A DNA stretch of 64,000 bases from Patella vulgata. Lineage: Eukaryota > Mollusca > Gastropoda > Patellidae. A program made the translations under genes and the position numbers. Positions within the stretch are counted from its first letter, which is position 1. Each line of letters starts with the position of its first letter. Location: the NCBI RefSeq assembly GCF_932274485.2, contig NC_065881.2, positions 79,424,702-79,488,701 on the forward strand, read 5' to 3'. The notes under the pieces are model-generated. The model was not told where the DNA came from, made no database searches, and saw nothing but the letters and a program-made list of their open reading frames with translations. This document shows positions 25,716 through 37,030 of the stretch, piece after piece.

Positions 25716-26364
25716 ATACATAGCTACGTGATTTAATTTTTGGACCAGAGACAAGAAAAGTCTGGGATCAACGTTAGACCGGTAACACCCTTTGAGGTGC
25801 ACATAGAGATCGGCCAGCTAGGCAACATGTCGTTTTATCAAAGGCCAGTGAATATGCTTAGGTGCGAGTCGATTAAAGTTTAAGAAAGGGTCTTTAGACT
25901 AGAAAATAATGCTATGCGAGACCTATTTAAAATGTGCCAAATCACGTAGGTCTATATATAATTCTGAATTATTGAGTAAATATTATGGCTGATTTCTTGT
26001 TAATAGCTACGTCGTATATTAGACATCATTCATATACATATCAATAAAAAAGCGGACAATGCTGTCTGTAGCTACAAGGGATATTGATATGTTGTTCAGA
26101 TAGTACAGAATATATAACGAATCTTATACTAATCGAATGGCGATTTATCCCCAAATAACATATTCTACAGTCGATATATATCGCTTGATTCACAATATTT
26201 AAACATACATTTTGCAAGAGCTAAATCTGCCAATTGCAGGTCTTTCTTTAGGCCTGAAATGTTATCTAAATTATTAATTTTGGATCACATGTTCTTCTAC
26301 GAGCCACAAATGGGATACGATTGATGGAAATATTATAAAGGCACATTTATATTATTTCGTTGAA

Positions 26365-26634
26365 AGAGAGAGAGAGAGAAAGAAATGGGGTTTAACGTCC
26401 ACTCGACACAAACTAGGTCATTTCGGGACTAACATATGGTTTAATTTTATTTCAAAAATTCGCTTGTGCAAAGGGGTCTTTAGCAGTGGGAGTACCCGGA
26501 GAAAACCCACGAGGTTGGACAGACGACCCTACTCCTTGTTACGTACGACCGGGGATTCGAAACCACACCAGTCGACTCAATGACAGACTTTATGATACAG
26601 CGCGCGCACGCTAACCATTCAGCCATCCACCCCC
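26365..26634 (-). mobile_element. SINE family 1, full-length with 12-bp target duplication
   Basis: Flanked by TATTTCGTTGAA at 26353-26364 and 26635-26646, a perfect target-site duplication that proves retroposition into the gene B block. Confidence 0.93.
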
Positions 26635-26673
26635 TATTTCGTTGAAGCCTTTTTCTAATACTTACATGGGTTA

Positions 26674-26930
26674 TTCAGGAACCACGGTGGGTAAGTGGAT
26701 GAGACGCTGGTGTTCGATCCCTGCATTGGCCGAGAAAGCTCATCGGGATTTTCCGACGTGGTTTCTGGTACAGGACGGAGGGTCTAACAAGGACAGCTGT
26801 CTCGTCATTGGGACGAGACGAAAACCCGAGGTCCTGTGTGCACATCGGCGTGCACATGAAAGGTCCCTTGGTAGTTAGAATTCGTAATATAAGAGTGGGT
26901 CATAGTGCCGCTTCCCACTTCCAAAAGTAA
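26674..26930 (+). mobile_element. SINE family 2, 3' end missing
   Basis: Head CACGGTGGGTAAGTGG with a short internal deletion, B box GTGTTCGATCCCTGC, body to AGTGCCGCTTCCCAC. Confidence 0.85.
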
Positions 26931-27889
26931 TCATTATACATTAATAATCAATATTTTAACAGTGATTGAGAAATTAAACAGTTGCAAATTGAATACTCAT
27001 CATCAAAATTGAATGGTCAGCTTTAAATTGGACAAAAGTACTAATTAGATGATTTGGGGTCATTTTAAATGATTTCAACGAAGTTTTAAAGAAAGATTTG
27101 ATTTTAAACGAATGTGGAAACAATAGTGCTAGATACACACGAGTAAATGATAACCGGCTAACAGTGTATTGGCAACCAACACAAGGGAGATAACTCCCAA
27201 TTTTAAAATCAAAGACAAGTACCCCTCTCTCTTATTGTGTGTGTGTGTGTGGATGTAGTCATCAATATGGATCTATTTCGGACCGAGAATAGCTTCTAAA
27301 AGTATTTAGCAGTTTTGGATTTACATGGTTATAGACATCCAATATAATCTAGTATAATTATTTAATAAGCTGTACTTATGTTTGTATCTTAATCAGTGGA
27401 TTCCTGCGCTAACTTCCCTTCAAGGCTTGTTGACAAAAGCTCAAGATAACGTGAAAAGACAATACTTTGGAGATGTTAAGTTACCCAGAGAATAACAGCC
27501 CCATACATGCAAATTACAATACGAAGGAAAACTACTATCACAATTATAAGAAAATAGACAAATTTATTTCTACAATTTAATTTTTAAAATGTACCAGAAC
27601 ATGATCACCGACCTTAAGGCCAAAAATATATTTTGTCATCATAAATTACAATACAAAAATAGTTAACACATGCGTAAAATTATTAGAAATAAACACGTTT
27701 TAAATAAAAAAAAACCAATCAAATGTCCACCAATCTAAGAAAAATAAACTGCGCAGTCTTAAAAGAGTTATTCCGTTCAGATGAACATCATCTACTCTTT
27801 GATCATGCCAGCTTCATAGAGAATAGAAATACCCAGTGACATTATATTATTTAAAATATAAGTATAGACAGTATAAGCAAGAAGATCAA

Positions 27890-28345
27890 AGGGAGAAACA
27901 GAAGAGTAGGAATAGAAACAGTCAATGGCTAATTAACGTATTACATATCACAAGATAGCATTGGGGAATATAGGAAAGGAAACATTCACTGGAAGAGATG
28001 AACGTATGTACATTTTACAAGATAGAATTAGAGTATATAAACAGTCCCTAGACTAGATCCGCGTATTACATAATTACAAAATATACTTAGAGAATGTAAG
28101 AAAAAACAATAGTCAGTAGAAGAGATGGACTTATTAAATTTTACAATATATAATTATAGAATGTAAGAATAGAAAAAGTCACGGAATGGATGGACGTATT
28201 AAATATTACAAGATATAATTAGAGAATATAATTAAGGAAGAAGAGAAACAGCCAGTAGAAGAGATGGACGTATTATATATTACAAGATATAATTAGAGAA
28301 TATAATTAAGAAGGAGAGAAACAGTCAGTAGAAGAGATGTATAAA
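27890..28345 (-). repeat. 65-72 bp tandem repeat running into the end of gene B
   Basis: Six to seven units spaced 63-72 bp, each with GAAGAGATGGACGTATTA, TACAAGATATAATTAGAG and AGAAACAGTCAGTA blocks on the plus strand. The first unit (28293-28345) overlaps the last codons and stop of gene B, encoding part of the hydrophobic tail. Confidence 0.85.
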
Positions 28346-31300
28346 CTACAGACATAGCTCCACATTCATCAGGTTTAATTTCTTCTAACGCTGCAAAGTA
28401 TATATCTTTGGTCCTCGGCTTCGCAGTACATCCAGTCAATGCGGCATTGGACGGTATACACTCCAAGAAATATTTGGCAACCCTGAAACAAAGTTTAGCT
28501 AAGATTTTATTGTGAATGTCTTATTTCGACAAGAACCTAATATAATGTTAGATGCAATGTTCGTTACACATGTACTATTTAGGAATGGGCTATGTCTACT
28601 GTTTATTTGCAAAAAGGTGTTTTGAATGCAATTCCCTTGATTGTACATGATGGTGATAATACTTCTAGGGTTGCAAAGCTTTGCTGTTTCAAAACACAGA
28701 GGAACAACAACGTAATACGACGCTTAATACATAAATTTATTGTTAATTCTCGTGTAAGTTTTATGTTTGGATATTAAGATTGGTATTTATAAGAAAGATA
28801 CTTACCCGCAGTAATAAGTCTTTAACATAGCAAAGCTGGCTGTGGGTGTTGGCATGGTAAGGTTCGCTGCAGTTCCTTTAGGTGCTGCACATGTGTTTAT
28901 ACTGGCGACATCCACACATGCTACATCGAAGTCTGAAGAAGATAAGATAGCATTGTTTTGAAGTTCGCCGACTGTTCTAAGTGAGAAAATTTTAACAATG
29001 GAACTGTTAACAATAGGTTACGTGATTCGATTCGCTACCTGATAGGAACTTGACTTCTTCACACGACAAGTAACAAATTAAGTAGATTTCCCTCAGACTG
29101 ACATACTCTACACTACTTACAATTATATGGTCTATTTATCACTATTTATTTTGGAACCGATTCTTCTTTAAATATTAAGTTTCTAGGCAATGAAACATGA
29201 CCCCTGACTACTTTATAAATGTAAATAGGTTGTTTAATAGTTTAAAATCCTTGAGTGACATTTAGCGATTGAACACATTGAAAGCACAACACAGTTTATA
29301 TGGAACTACAATCACTGGTTTATAGGCATAGCACGACGTTTCGACAAGTATTCTCTTATCGTTATCAAGCACAAATGATAATTAGTTAAACAAAAAGGTG
29401 ATATTTATAGTAAAACAAAAAAGAAGCCATAGACATATGCTTTTATAATACAAGATAATAGTTAAATTGATGAAAGGGTAATTAAAACTTAAATAATAGT
29501 TTAATTGATAGGGGTTAACAATAATCAGGTGGTAACAAAGACATAAATGTAATATAGACAAAATAAACACAATTGTGAAGCCCTATTAATAAGAAAGGTG
29601 TAATAATAGATACATTTACTATAAATATCACCTTTTAGTTTAACTAATTATATTGTTTACGATATCACCTTAGGTGGAAGTGGACGTAAAACTCCAGAAA
29701 CGAACGAACGAACTTAACTAATTATCATTTGAGCTTGATAACGATAAGAGAATACTTGTCGAAACGTCGTGCTATGCCTATAAACCAGTGATTGTATTTC
29801 CATATAAACCGTGTTGTGTTTTTTTGTTTAATAGTTGCAGTCATTAATAATTTGCAAACAAGGAAAGTAAATAGCGAATGGACTGACAAATGCGACAACA
29901 ATTTACGAACGTGCATCTTTATTTATTGCAATAAGAAAAACAGGGAAACTTACCATTGATTTGGTTGCATATTGTATCAAAAGCCTCAGCATATTCACCA
30001 CTGCCAGCTACTAGTTTCATTGTGTCCACATTCCCACAAGCACGGTATGCGTTTACAACACATATAATGAGAGTTCTGTAGAGTGCTCTATTTTCTCTGT
30101 AAAAATACAACAAACGATAATCACAATTCAGGGAAGTTTACTGGCTATCTTTTCAACTCCAACATATGGTCACATGTACAATGCCAGGAGGATTTTGTTC
30201 GGACGACCATTGTTAACATCAAGGAATCTTTTCAGTTCTGATCAATATGAACCAAGGTTGACGTCAGTTTACTCACACCACTCAACGACTTTACTTGTCG
30301 GTCGAACGTGGAAACCACGCCTTAACGGTTCGATAAAAATTGTGCCGTTTATGCATGACTGACAAAACGTCCGGCTCGATTTGATTGCTATGTGCAGAAT
30401 ATTGCTAACAAAAAGTGAGTCGTGGTGGCTCAGTGAGTAAGGTATCGGGTTCGATATCGGTGTTGGACATTGGACATTGCATGGCGTATGCCCGTCTTCA
30501 CTATCCCAATCGGTGCAGACAAGTGGGACGTTAAACCCTATTTCGTTTCATTTATTTTGTTATTTTGATTTCGGCTTCTTCAGTGAAATCTTTGTAGAAA
30601 AACTACAAATTAGTTCAATATTGTGATCTAACTGGTATTAAGGGTAGAGATTGATAGACATAGCACAAGACTGTCGACGTATATCATTGTTATCTAGTTT
30701 TGTTTTTATTTTGTCAAAAAGTGTAAACAAGTCCTACAGACTTGAAATACTTACCCACACCAGGGTGTTATATCAGTTGTCAAAGCTCCGACTACCGCAG
30801 CGTAATTTAAAATTGCACCACCAGTTCGGTTTAGAGGGGCATTGCAAGCCATCACTGCGTTATCATAGGTAGTACAGCCAGTCGGATTAATTTGACCATT
30901 GACAAGGCAGCCTGAAACTAAATAATTTATTTAATGAAAACAGAACCAACTAAAACGTGGAACGATTCCAATGTCCGACGCTATGCAAAAATTATATATA
31001 ATATGCTGAAGCCCAATCTGGATTCCCCTGTCCTGGTTTGCACTGGACCATGTCAGTCATATGCGGCAATTATCCTACTAATCACCGACAAGAACGTTTG
31101 TCAATAGCACCCACAATATTGCTAAATCTGACCGAAAAGGAAAGATGTGTTACAGATAATAATGCATATTCTGCAAACATTTACGAATTTTAAAGGAGTT
31201 AAATCTCTAATTCAATATTTTCCATGATGCTAGAAATAAAAAATACGAATTTGAACTGAATATTGGTCCATTTCAATCGATGTTGATGTTGGTATTTTGT

Positions 31301-34300
31301 AGTGAAAATATGGGATCCTAATATCCAATATTTAAAGACACAATGGACAATTTAAAATCAGTAGACGAGTCGTGTACGCTGTGGTTCGGGTGCAATTTAT
31401 CATCAACAACGACAACATATCCTATTAGGCAATACGTAAGTTATTAGTAATGGCTGATTGATAAACAACAGAATAATAATTTAAAAAACGTGTAAAATGG
31501 AATACGCAGACGTAACAGACTTTCCTTGAAATTGGACTGTTCGTGTATCTCACCGAGACTAATTTATTAGAAATTACAATGAATATTTGAAAAATTGAAT
31601 ATAAAACACTTTATATACATTCCTTATTACATTAATGTGTGGGGATCACGTGGCTAAGTGGGATAGACGCTTGCTCGCTAGCCTGGAGGTCGGGTGTTCG
31701 ATCCCTGCATTGGCCTAGAAAGTTCATCCAGATTTTCCGGCGTGGTTCCCCCTTGTCAGTGATGCAGGACGGAGGGCCTGACAAGGACAGCTGTCTAGTC
31801 CTTCGGGTGAGACGAAAAACCGAGGTCCCGTGTATACATTGGAATGGTATACATTGGAATGCACGTAAAAGATCCCTTGGCAGTTGGAATTTGATATAAG
31901 AGTAGGCGATAGTGCCGCTGCCCGGGCAAAATTTCCCTCATAGCACACTGTATGGTGTATGTCCGTCTTCATTAGCCCAGTATAGGAGCAGAACAGTCGG
32001 ACGTTAAACCCCATTTCATTTCATTTCATTCCATTAATGTGTGCTTTTAGACCCATTTCAGATTCCGAAGAATAGAGCCCTTTAAATGATTTTATACAGA
32101 AAATTATCGATGGTTGATATTTTGACAAAACGGTCCTGTGGTAGTTTGTCAATAATGCCCAAAGTATTGTCGGGATTTGATTTTCGACCAATTGACCAAT
32201 AGATGCATACACCTTTGATATAACAAAAATCTGTCGTTTTTTTTATTTTTCAACTTTTCCTATAAGAGTGTGTTGATATTGATTTCTTTCACGAGAATTG
32301 ACAATGACCAATAACAATCATAATATGGCATAAAATTTATGTCAACTAACTGCTTTTCGACAAGATAACGATCGGCGAACAATTATATAGGCAATACGAG
32401 ATATCTTCTACCGGGGCGCTCAGAAAGTGTTATAGCCAGAATTTGGTCGACATTCATTGTAGAGTGGGGTTGTGCATGATGCCCTAGATTTGGAACTGGC
32501 CCCCTTATTCGCAGCTTCTAGATCCGCTACTGATAATATTTGATAACGATAAAAACATAGAAAGACATGAAATGTGATAAAAACATCATAAAAATATAAT
32601 ACAATTTGATAAAAACATCATAAAAATCATAAAATGTTTCTAGAAGCCTTTATAAAAATACAAATTTTTGACAAAAATCTGTGCATCGTCCCTGCATTTA
32701 TTTTAAATGCCATTCATTAAATATTCGTTTATCGTTTTTAATAAAACTACATTTACAATTTTTCGACCAAAATTAGATGTCAAGATAATTTAATTTCAGA
32801 GTTTTCTCCTAACTTGGATAATATATGGACAGAAAAAAACCCAAAAACACGCGGAATATAACACATTCGTCGCAATGCGTTAATTTTGTTCTTAGGTTTT
32901 TAATTTCCGTCATATACTATTGATAATTCGCCTAATAAAGAAATGACGTATTTATTTATTACAATCGTTGTATCAAAATTAAATATCTAGATAATTAAAT
33001 TGATCTCGGTGGTTTTCTGCTATTTTTAGCCCAGAATAGTAAATAATAATTAGTATTTCATTAGCGTACATTTATTAACACTGATATGCGAATATTTAAT
33101 GAATTAATTGAATAGAAGACACGTCTGTAATAAATGGCATTTAAAAAAGAAGCCTTCTCGTATTATCAGCATTTATTCTATTCGTTATAAATTCTCCGAC
33201 AATTCAAATTTTAGCGCAGAATGAAAATAAAGAAATAAAGAAATCTCGATCATCGGGTCGTATTATTCCTTTTTTTTTGGCGTTCGCCATTCGTCGATTT
33301 TGGGAGAATAACAGCCACCGCCTTTTAATTGTCCCTTGCTTTCTTCGAAAGGCGGGGGACAAAAAAATAAAGTTATTAGGGACTTGACCCGCCGATTTTG
33401 AATTACAGCTTTTTTGGATACAGCGAAAGTCAGACTGCGTTGAGTTTTGCAGTCAAATGCGTTATACCTTTCTATGGTCTGTTGAATATAATGTGTATGA
33501 GAGCACTGGAATAGCTATAGATCGAGAACGGAAAATCATGGGAAAATGAAAATCGATAGGCTTTATTCCCCCGTGGCCCAAATGCATGGCGACAGGTTTT
33601 GAAAACAAATCTTGAAAAAGTCTGGGCGTTTACAAGGTATACGGGAAAAGAGGAATACCACCATAGCGGAAAGCCAGGGAACACTTCAAATCAAAAATGT
33701 TCATTCTCTAGTGGCAACAATGCCTTAAGTAAATCTAGCTTCTATAGCGTTCATCAATCGGGATTCTCCTCTCATTGCCTAAATGCTTCATATCAGATTT
33801 GAATGATAGCCAAGCAAAGTGTGGAAATACGCCTACACATCTCTAAAGAAGATTATGCGAAAGGAGAACTTGGCTGTTGGCTAAATCTAATCTTTATCGT
33901 TTTCACACGCTTTTCTGGGAAGATAATATATATATCTGTAACAGAAAATCTTACATTGCTGAAAATCAACAGAGTATAAAAATCGGGAGTATAAAAATAC
34001 TGAAATTCTCAAGACAATTTACACAGGATGGCAAGACTCCGAGAATATTAATTTGAATTCTCAAGATCGTTAACACAGAATGGGAGAATCCTTAGAAAAT
34101 TATTAAGGCATCTTGAAAACATTAAATTGGAATCTCGAGAAAGTATCATAGGACCACAGCATCTCGAGGTCTTGTACAAAATTTTGCGTAACCCTATTCG
34201 CTTCGGTAGCAAATAGGTAATTAAAGATATCCCAGGCGATAATTGAAAAATAAATAGAAAAATTAAATTTAAAATCGCACGTATAAATAGTTTTCCAGCG

Positions 34301-34905
34301 TCTGAAATCAATATCACTTAAAGGCTCAATACCACTCTTGTTGTAACTGAATAATATGTCCCAATCTTTATGCTGGTCAACAATTTGTACTATTTTAGAA
34401 TATTTCAATTAATTGATGATACAAATTTCATCTTAACACACCTTATTTAAAAAATTTGAAAAATTCAACCTAATGGTTTGAAACGTCTAACGTAAACCTT
34501 TTCAAATGAAACTTCGATTTAAAAATATTTTCGAACCCTCTGGACAAGTAAAATAGGATGTAATGGATAATTTACACAACAGGTAGGACACTTAAACATC
34601 TAGTACTTAGATAGAGATATTTTAAATTTTCTGGAGCTTTCAAGCCAGCAAGAGTGTTATTGTCCCTTTAAATGAAAACAGTATCCCATGCTGGCAAAGT
34701 CAATAAATTGAAATTAAAGTACATAATTAACTGACGATTGAAAATTCAAAGTTTGAATAAAATCTTTACCGCCCAATGAAAATGAAATTAAAAATTCATG
34801 TCAAAATCTGAAAATTGAAATTAAAGCATAAGTATTAGGAACAATAATATGGAACTGAAACAACTTACAGGCCACGGCTGCTACGAAGACAATTTGTAGA
34901 AACAT
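28293..34905 (-). CDS. Gene B: secreted two-module, 12-cysteine protein with GPI-type tail, 217 aa
   Basis: Five exons (34869-34905, 30755-30911, 29954-30096, 28806-28932, 28293-28482) join to 654 nt, giving 217 residues plus stop; introns have GTAAG-type donors and pyrimidine-rich acceptors. Exon 1 encodes the signal peptide core MFLQIVFVAAVA; cleavage is likely near residue 18 (VNG/Q). Mature cysteines lie at 25, 35, 64, 77, 85 and 108 (module 1) and 118, 127, 154, 163, 173 and 195 (module 2). Sequons are N40-R-T and N136-L-T. After C195-GAMS comes a hydrophobic 15-residue tail ending NYIL, typical of GPI-anchor signals, so the protein probably sits on the outer cell surface. Exons 2 and 4 both end on an aromatic-Cys-Gly in phase 2. 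A TATA element lies 87 bp upstream of the ATG. The family is not recognised; a search against DUF19/T20D4.11-like and Ly6-like families would be the first check. Function is not assigned. Confidence 0.85.
29260..29860. repeat. Inverted-repeat pair in intron 3 of gene B
   Basis: The block 29287-29390 (TGGTTTATAGGCATAGCACG, then CGACGTTTCGACAAGTATTC) recurs inverted at 29710-29820. A shorter palindromic relative lies at 51277-51400. The arms flank about 320 bp of AT-rich DNA. A MITE-like element is probable. Confidence 0.7.
30415..30555 (+). mobile_element. SINE family 2, short variant, intron 2 of gene B
   Basis: The head (GTGGTGGCTCAGTGAGTAAG) is joined almost directly to the 3' part (GGCGTATGCCCGTCTTCACT, GGGACGTTAAACCC); the middle body is absent. 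Confidence 0.75.
31636..32033 (+). mobile_element. SINE family 2, full-length with target duplication, intron 1 of gene B
   Basis: Family 2 in forward sense: tRNA-like head (GTGGCTAAGTGGG A box, GGTGTTCGATCCCTGC B box), a body with GGTCCCGTGTACACATTG and GTAAAAGATCCCTTGGCAGT, then GGCGTATGCCCGTCTTCATT, GACGTTAAACCCCATTTC and a (CATTT)n tail. Similar to mollusc V-SINE/CORE-type elements (from memory). ATTAATGTGTG flanks both ends. Confidence 0.92.
32034..34317. other. Intron 1 of gene B, no separate gene seen
   Basis: AT-rich intronic DNA with a fragment of the second tandem-core family's end at 33340-33365. Nothing else is supportable. Confidence 0.45.
34318..34671 (+). mobile_element. TTAA-flanked MITE, piggyBac-type, in intron 1 of gene B
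   Basis: A 354-bp element bounded by TTAA on both sides, with terminal inverted repeats starting AGGCTCAATACCACTCTTG at the left and AGGGACAATAACACTCTTG (complement) at the right. A second copy lies inverted at 49407-49761. No coding capacity. Confidence 0.8.
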
Positions 34906-34991
34906 CGTTGCGCAATAAATAGTATTTAACAGAGTAGGTTCTTCACTTCAACAGATTTGCAAGCCGAATAGCTCAGATCACCACGAGCCCG

Positions 34992-35000
34992 ATATATATA
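34992..35000 (-). promoter_or_regulatory. TATA element of gene B
   Basis: On the minus strand a TATATATAT tract followed by CGG lies 87 bp upstream of the gene B ATG. The sequence from here to the ATG aligns with the gene C upstream region, including a shared GGCTTG.AAATC block, at the same distance. Core promoter use is inferred from conservation and spacing. Confidence 0.55.
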
Positions 35001-35074
35001 CGATGATGATGTATTGATGAAAAGGTGACTTTAAAGGGAAATTTCGTTTAAAATTATTCCCCACAGATTTACAA

Positions 35075-35434
35075 ATGAAATGAAATGGAATGGGGTTGAA
35101 CGTCCTACTGGGCTAAGGAAGACGGGCATATGCCATACAGTGTGCTATGAGGGAAATTTTGCCCAGACAGCGGCACTATGTCCTACTCTTATATCGAATT
35201 CTAACTACCAAGGGATCTTTCATGTGCACGCCAATGTGCACACGGGACCTCGGTTTTTCGTATCATCCTGAATGACTAGACAGCTGTCCTTGTTAGACCC
35301 TTCGCCCTGTACCACTGACAAGGGGAAACCACGTCGGAAAATCCCGACGAACTTTCTCGGCCAATGCAGGGATCGAACACCCGACCTCCAGGCTAGCGAG
35401 CCAGCGCCTTACCCACTTAGCAACCGTGACCCCC
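35075..35434 (-). mobile_element. SINE family 2, full-length with target duplication
   Basis: CCCCACAGATTTACA occurs on both sides. Complete body and head ending GCAACCGTGACCCC; lies just upstream of gene B. Confidence 0.92.
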
Positions 35435-35480
35435 CACAGATTTACAGATTGTGAGAATGCAAGGTAATATTCAAATGGAA

Positions 35481-35674
35481 TCCAGGTTGTACGTGACAAG
35501 GAGTAGGGTCGCCCATCCAACCTCGTGGGTTTTCTAGGGGTCCTCCGGTTTCCTCCCACTGCTAAAGACCCCTACGCGCAAGCGAATTATTGAAATAAAA
35601 TTAAACCATATGTTGGTCCCGAAATGACCTAGTTTGTGTCGAGTGGACGTTAAACCCCATTTCTCTCTCTCTCT
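35481..35674 (+). mobile_element. SINE family 1, 5'-truncated with target duplication
   Basis: Starts within the body at TTGTACGTGAC and ends with (CT)n; TAATATTCAAATG flanks it on both sides. Confidence 0.9.
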
Positions 35675-35783
35675 AATATTCAAATGTCTCCTACTGTTCT
35701 TCACGCCCCCTCTTAGGAAAACAGAAACACAATATCGAATTCGTGTGAATGTTTATTCGCATACACATTTAATACGTTTAAGA

Positions 35784-36065
35784 AATGAAATGAAATGAAA
35801 TGAAATGGTGTTTACCGTCCTACTGTTCTGCTCCTACTGGGCTAATGAAGACAGGCATACGCCATGAAGTGTGCTATGAGGGGAATTTTGCCCGGCGACG
35901 ACACAACGGTCTACTCTTATATCGAAATTCTAGTGTCAAGGGATCTTTTATGTGCATGCCAATGTGTACAAAGGACCTTAGGTTTTCGTACCATCCGAAC
36001 GACTGTATGTAGTCCCTTACAAGGCCCTCTGTCCTAACCACTGAGAAGGGAAAATCACACCGGAA
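35784..36065 (-). mobile_element. SINE family 2, head missing
   Basis: Begins with four AAATG units, GTTTACCGTCCTACTGTTCT, and runs to GGAAAATCACACCGG. Confidence 0.88.
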
Positions 36066-36325
36066 ATTCCCTATTAATAAAAATCAAATATCGACATATT
36101 TTCGGTGTCGAATCCCTTTATACTATTTAACCTCAAAAATATATCCAAGAGAGATTAACTCGCTCCGCCTAGTAGCCTACACAAAAAGCGTTGGTAGGAC
36201 ATTTTCCAATGAATTCATCGCCATGACTACATAATAACAAACACAAAAATTGCACAAGAAATTGACAGAGAATTTATTTTGGGGTATATTTATATATTTT
36301 TGAAGAGTGGTCCCGACTCTTGTGG

Positions 36326-36491
36326 GAGGCGGAATGGTCATCGCGCGGCGCTGTATCATAAGGTCTGTCATTGAGTCAACTGGCGTGGTGTCGAATCCTC
36401 GATTGAACATGACAAGGAGTAGGGTCGCCTGTCCTACCTCGTGTGTTTTTTCCAGGTCCTCCGGTTTCCTCCCACTGCTAAAAACCGCTCG
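36326..36491 (+). mobile_element. SINE family 1, 3' end missing
   Basis: Head and body are present up to CCTCCCACTGCTAAAAACC, after which unrelated sequence follows. Confidence 0.8.
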
Positions 36492-37030
36492 AAAGGCGAC
36501 GTGTTAAAACACGAAATAAAATGAAATAAGGTTAAACTTGTTATTTTGTTCTGTACATTGAAAATAGGCACTTCATGTCGATATTCACACTACACCATAG
36601 ACTATTAAAAAACCTGTTTACTAACACATTTATACGACTGTTAATATCAAAAGTACATATTATATATGCAATATTTGCACCTTATTCCACAAAGAACTGA
36701 CTTCATTTCAAACAAACCCTCGCCAAACTCTAATATGAATATGCGTTAGATTGCACCACGAAAATAACTTTGCTTAGAATTACGCTTTTTGGAGTGCACG
36801 ATCTTACAATCTGGCAAGTGGTGGGAATACTTATCGATTTTTTTTAAGAACGTGTGTTAGATTGTACCATGAAATGAACTTTGTTTAGAATTATTTTCAC
36901 CTTTTCGTATACGATTCAACAATATTATAGGTGTTATAATAATCAAATAAAGATAGTCTCCCCATCCGACAGCGGAAGCACTTTGAAAACTGAACCATAT
37001 TTAAATAGAAGAATTTGAATATATATATAG

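Larger units (their letters stand above)
25700..35010. repeat. Duplicated block containing gene B
   Basis: Matches 40.13-51.6 kb in order: TAGCTACxxGATTTAATTTTTGG at the left edge, then AAAATGTGCCAAATCACGTAGG, ATTATGGCTGATT, the 3' flank near 27.5 kb (AACATGATCACC), the terminal repeat, exons and promoter. SINE content differs, so most SINEs came later. Confidence 0.75.

Noticed and set aside
34048-34408. Frame with DAGKLFIRAILNLIFLF, resembling one near 16305-16505
   Set aside because: The shared segment is a short dispersed repeat read in the same frame; there is no start, motif or splice support for a gene.
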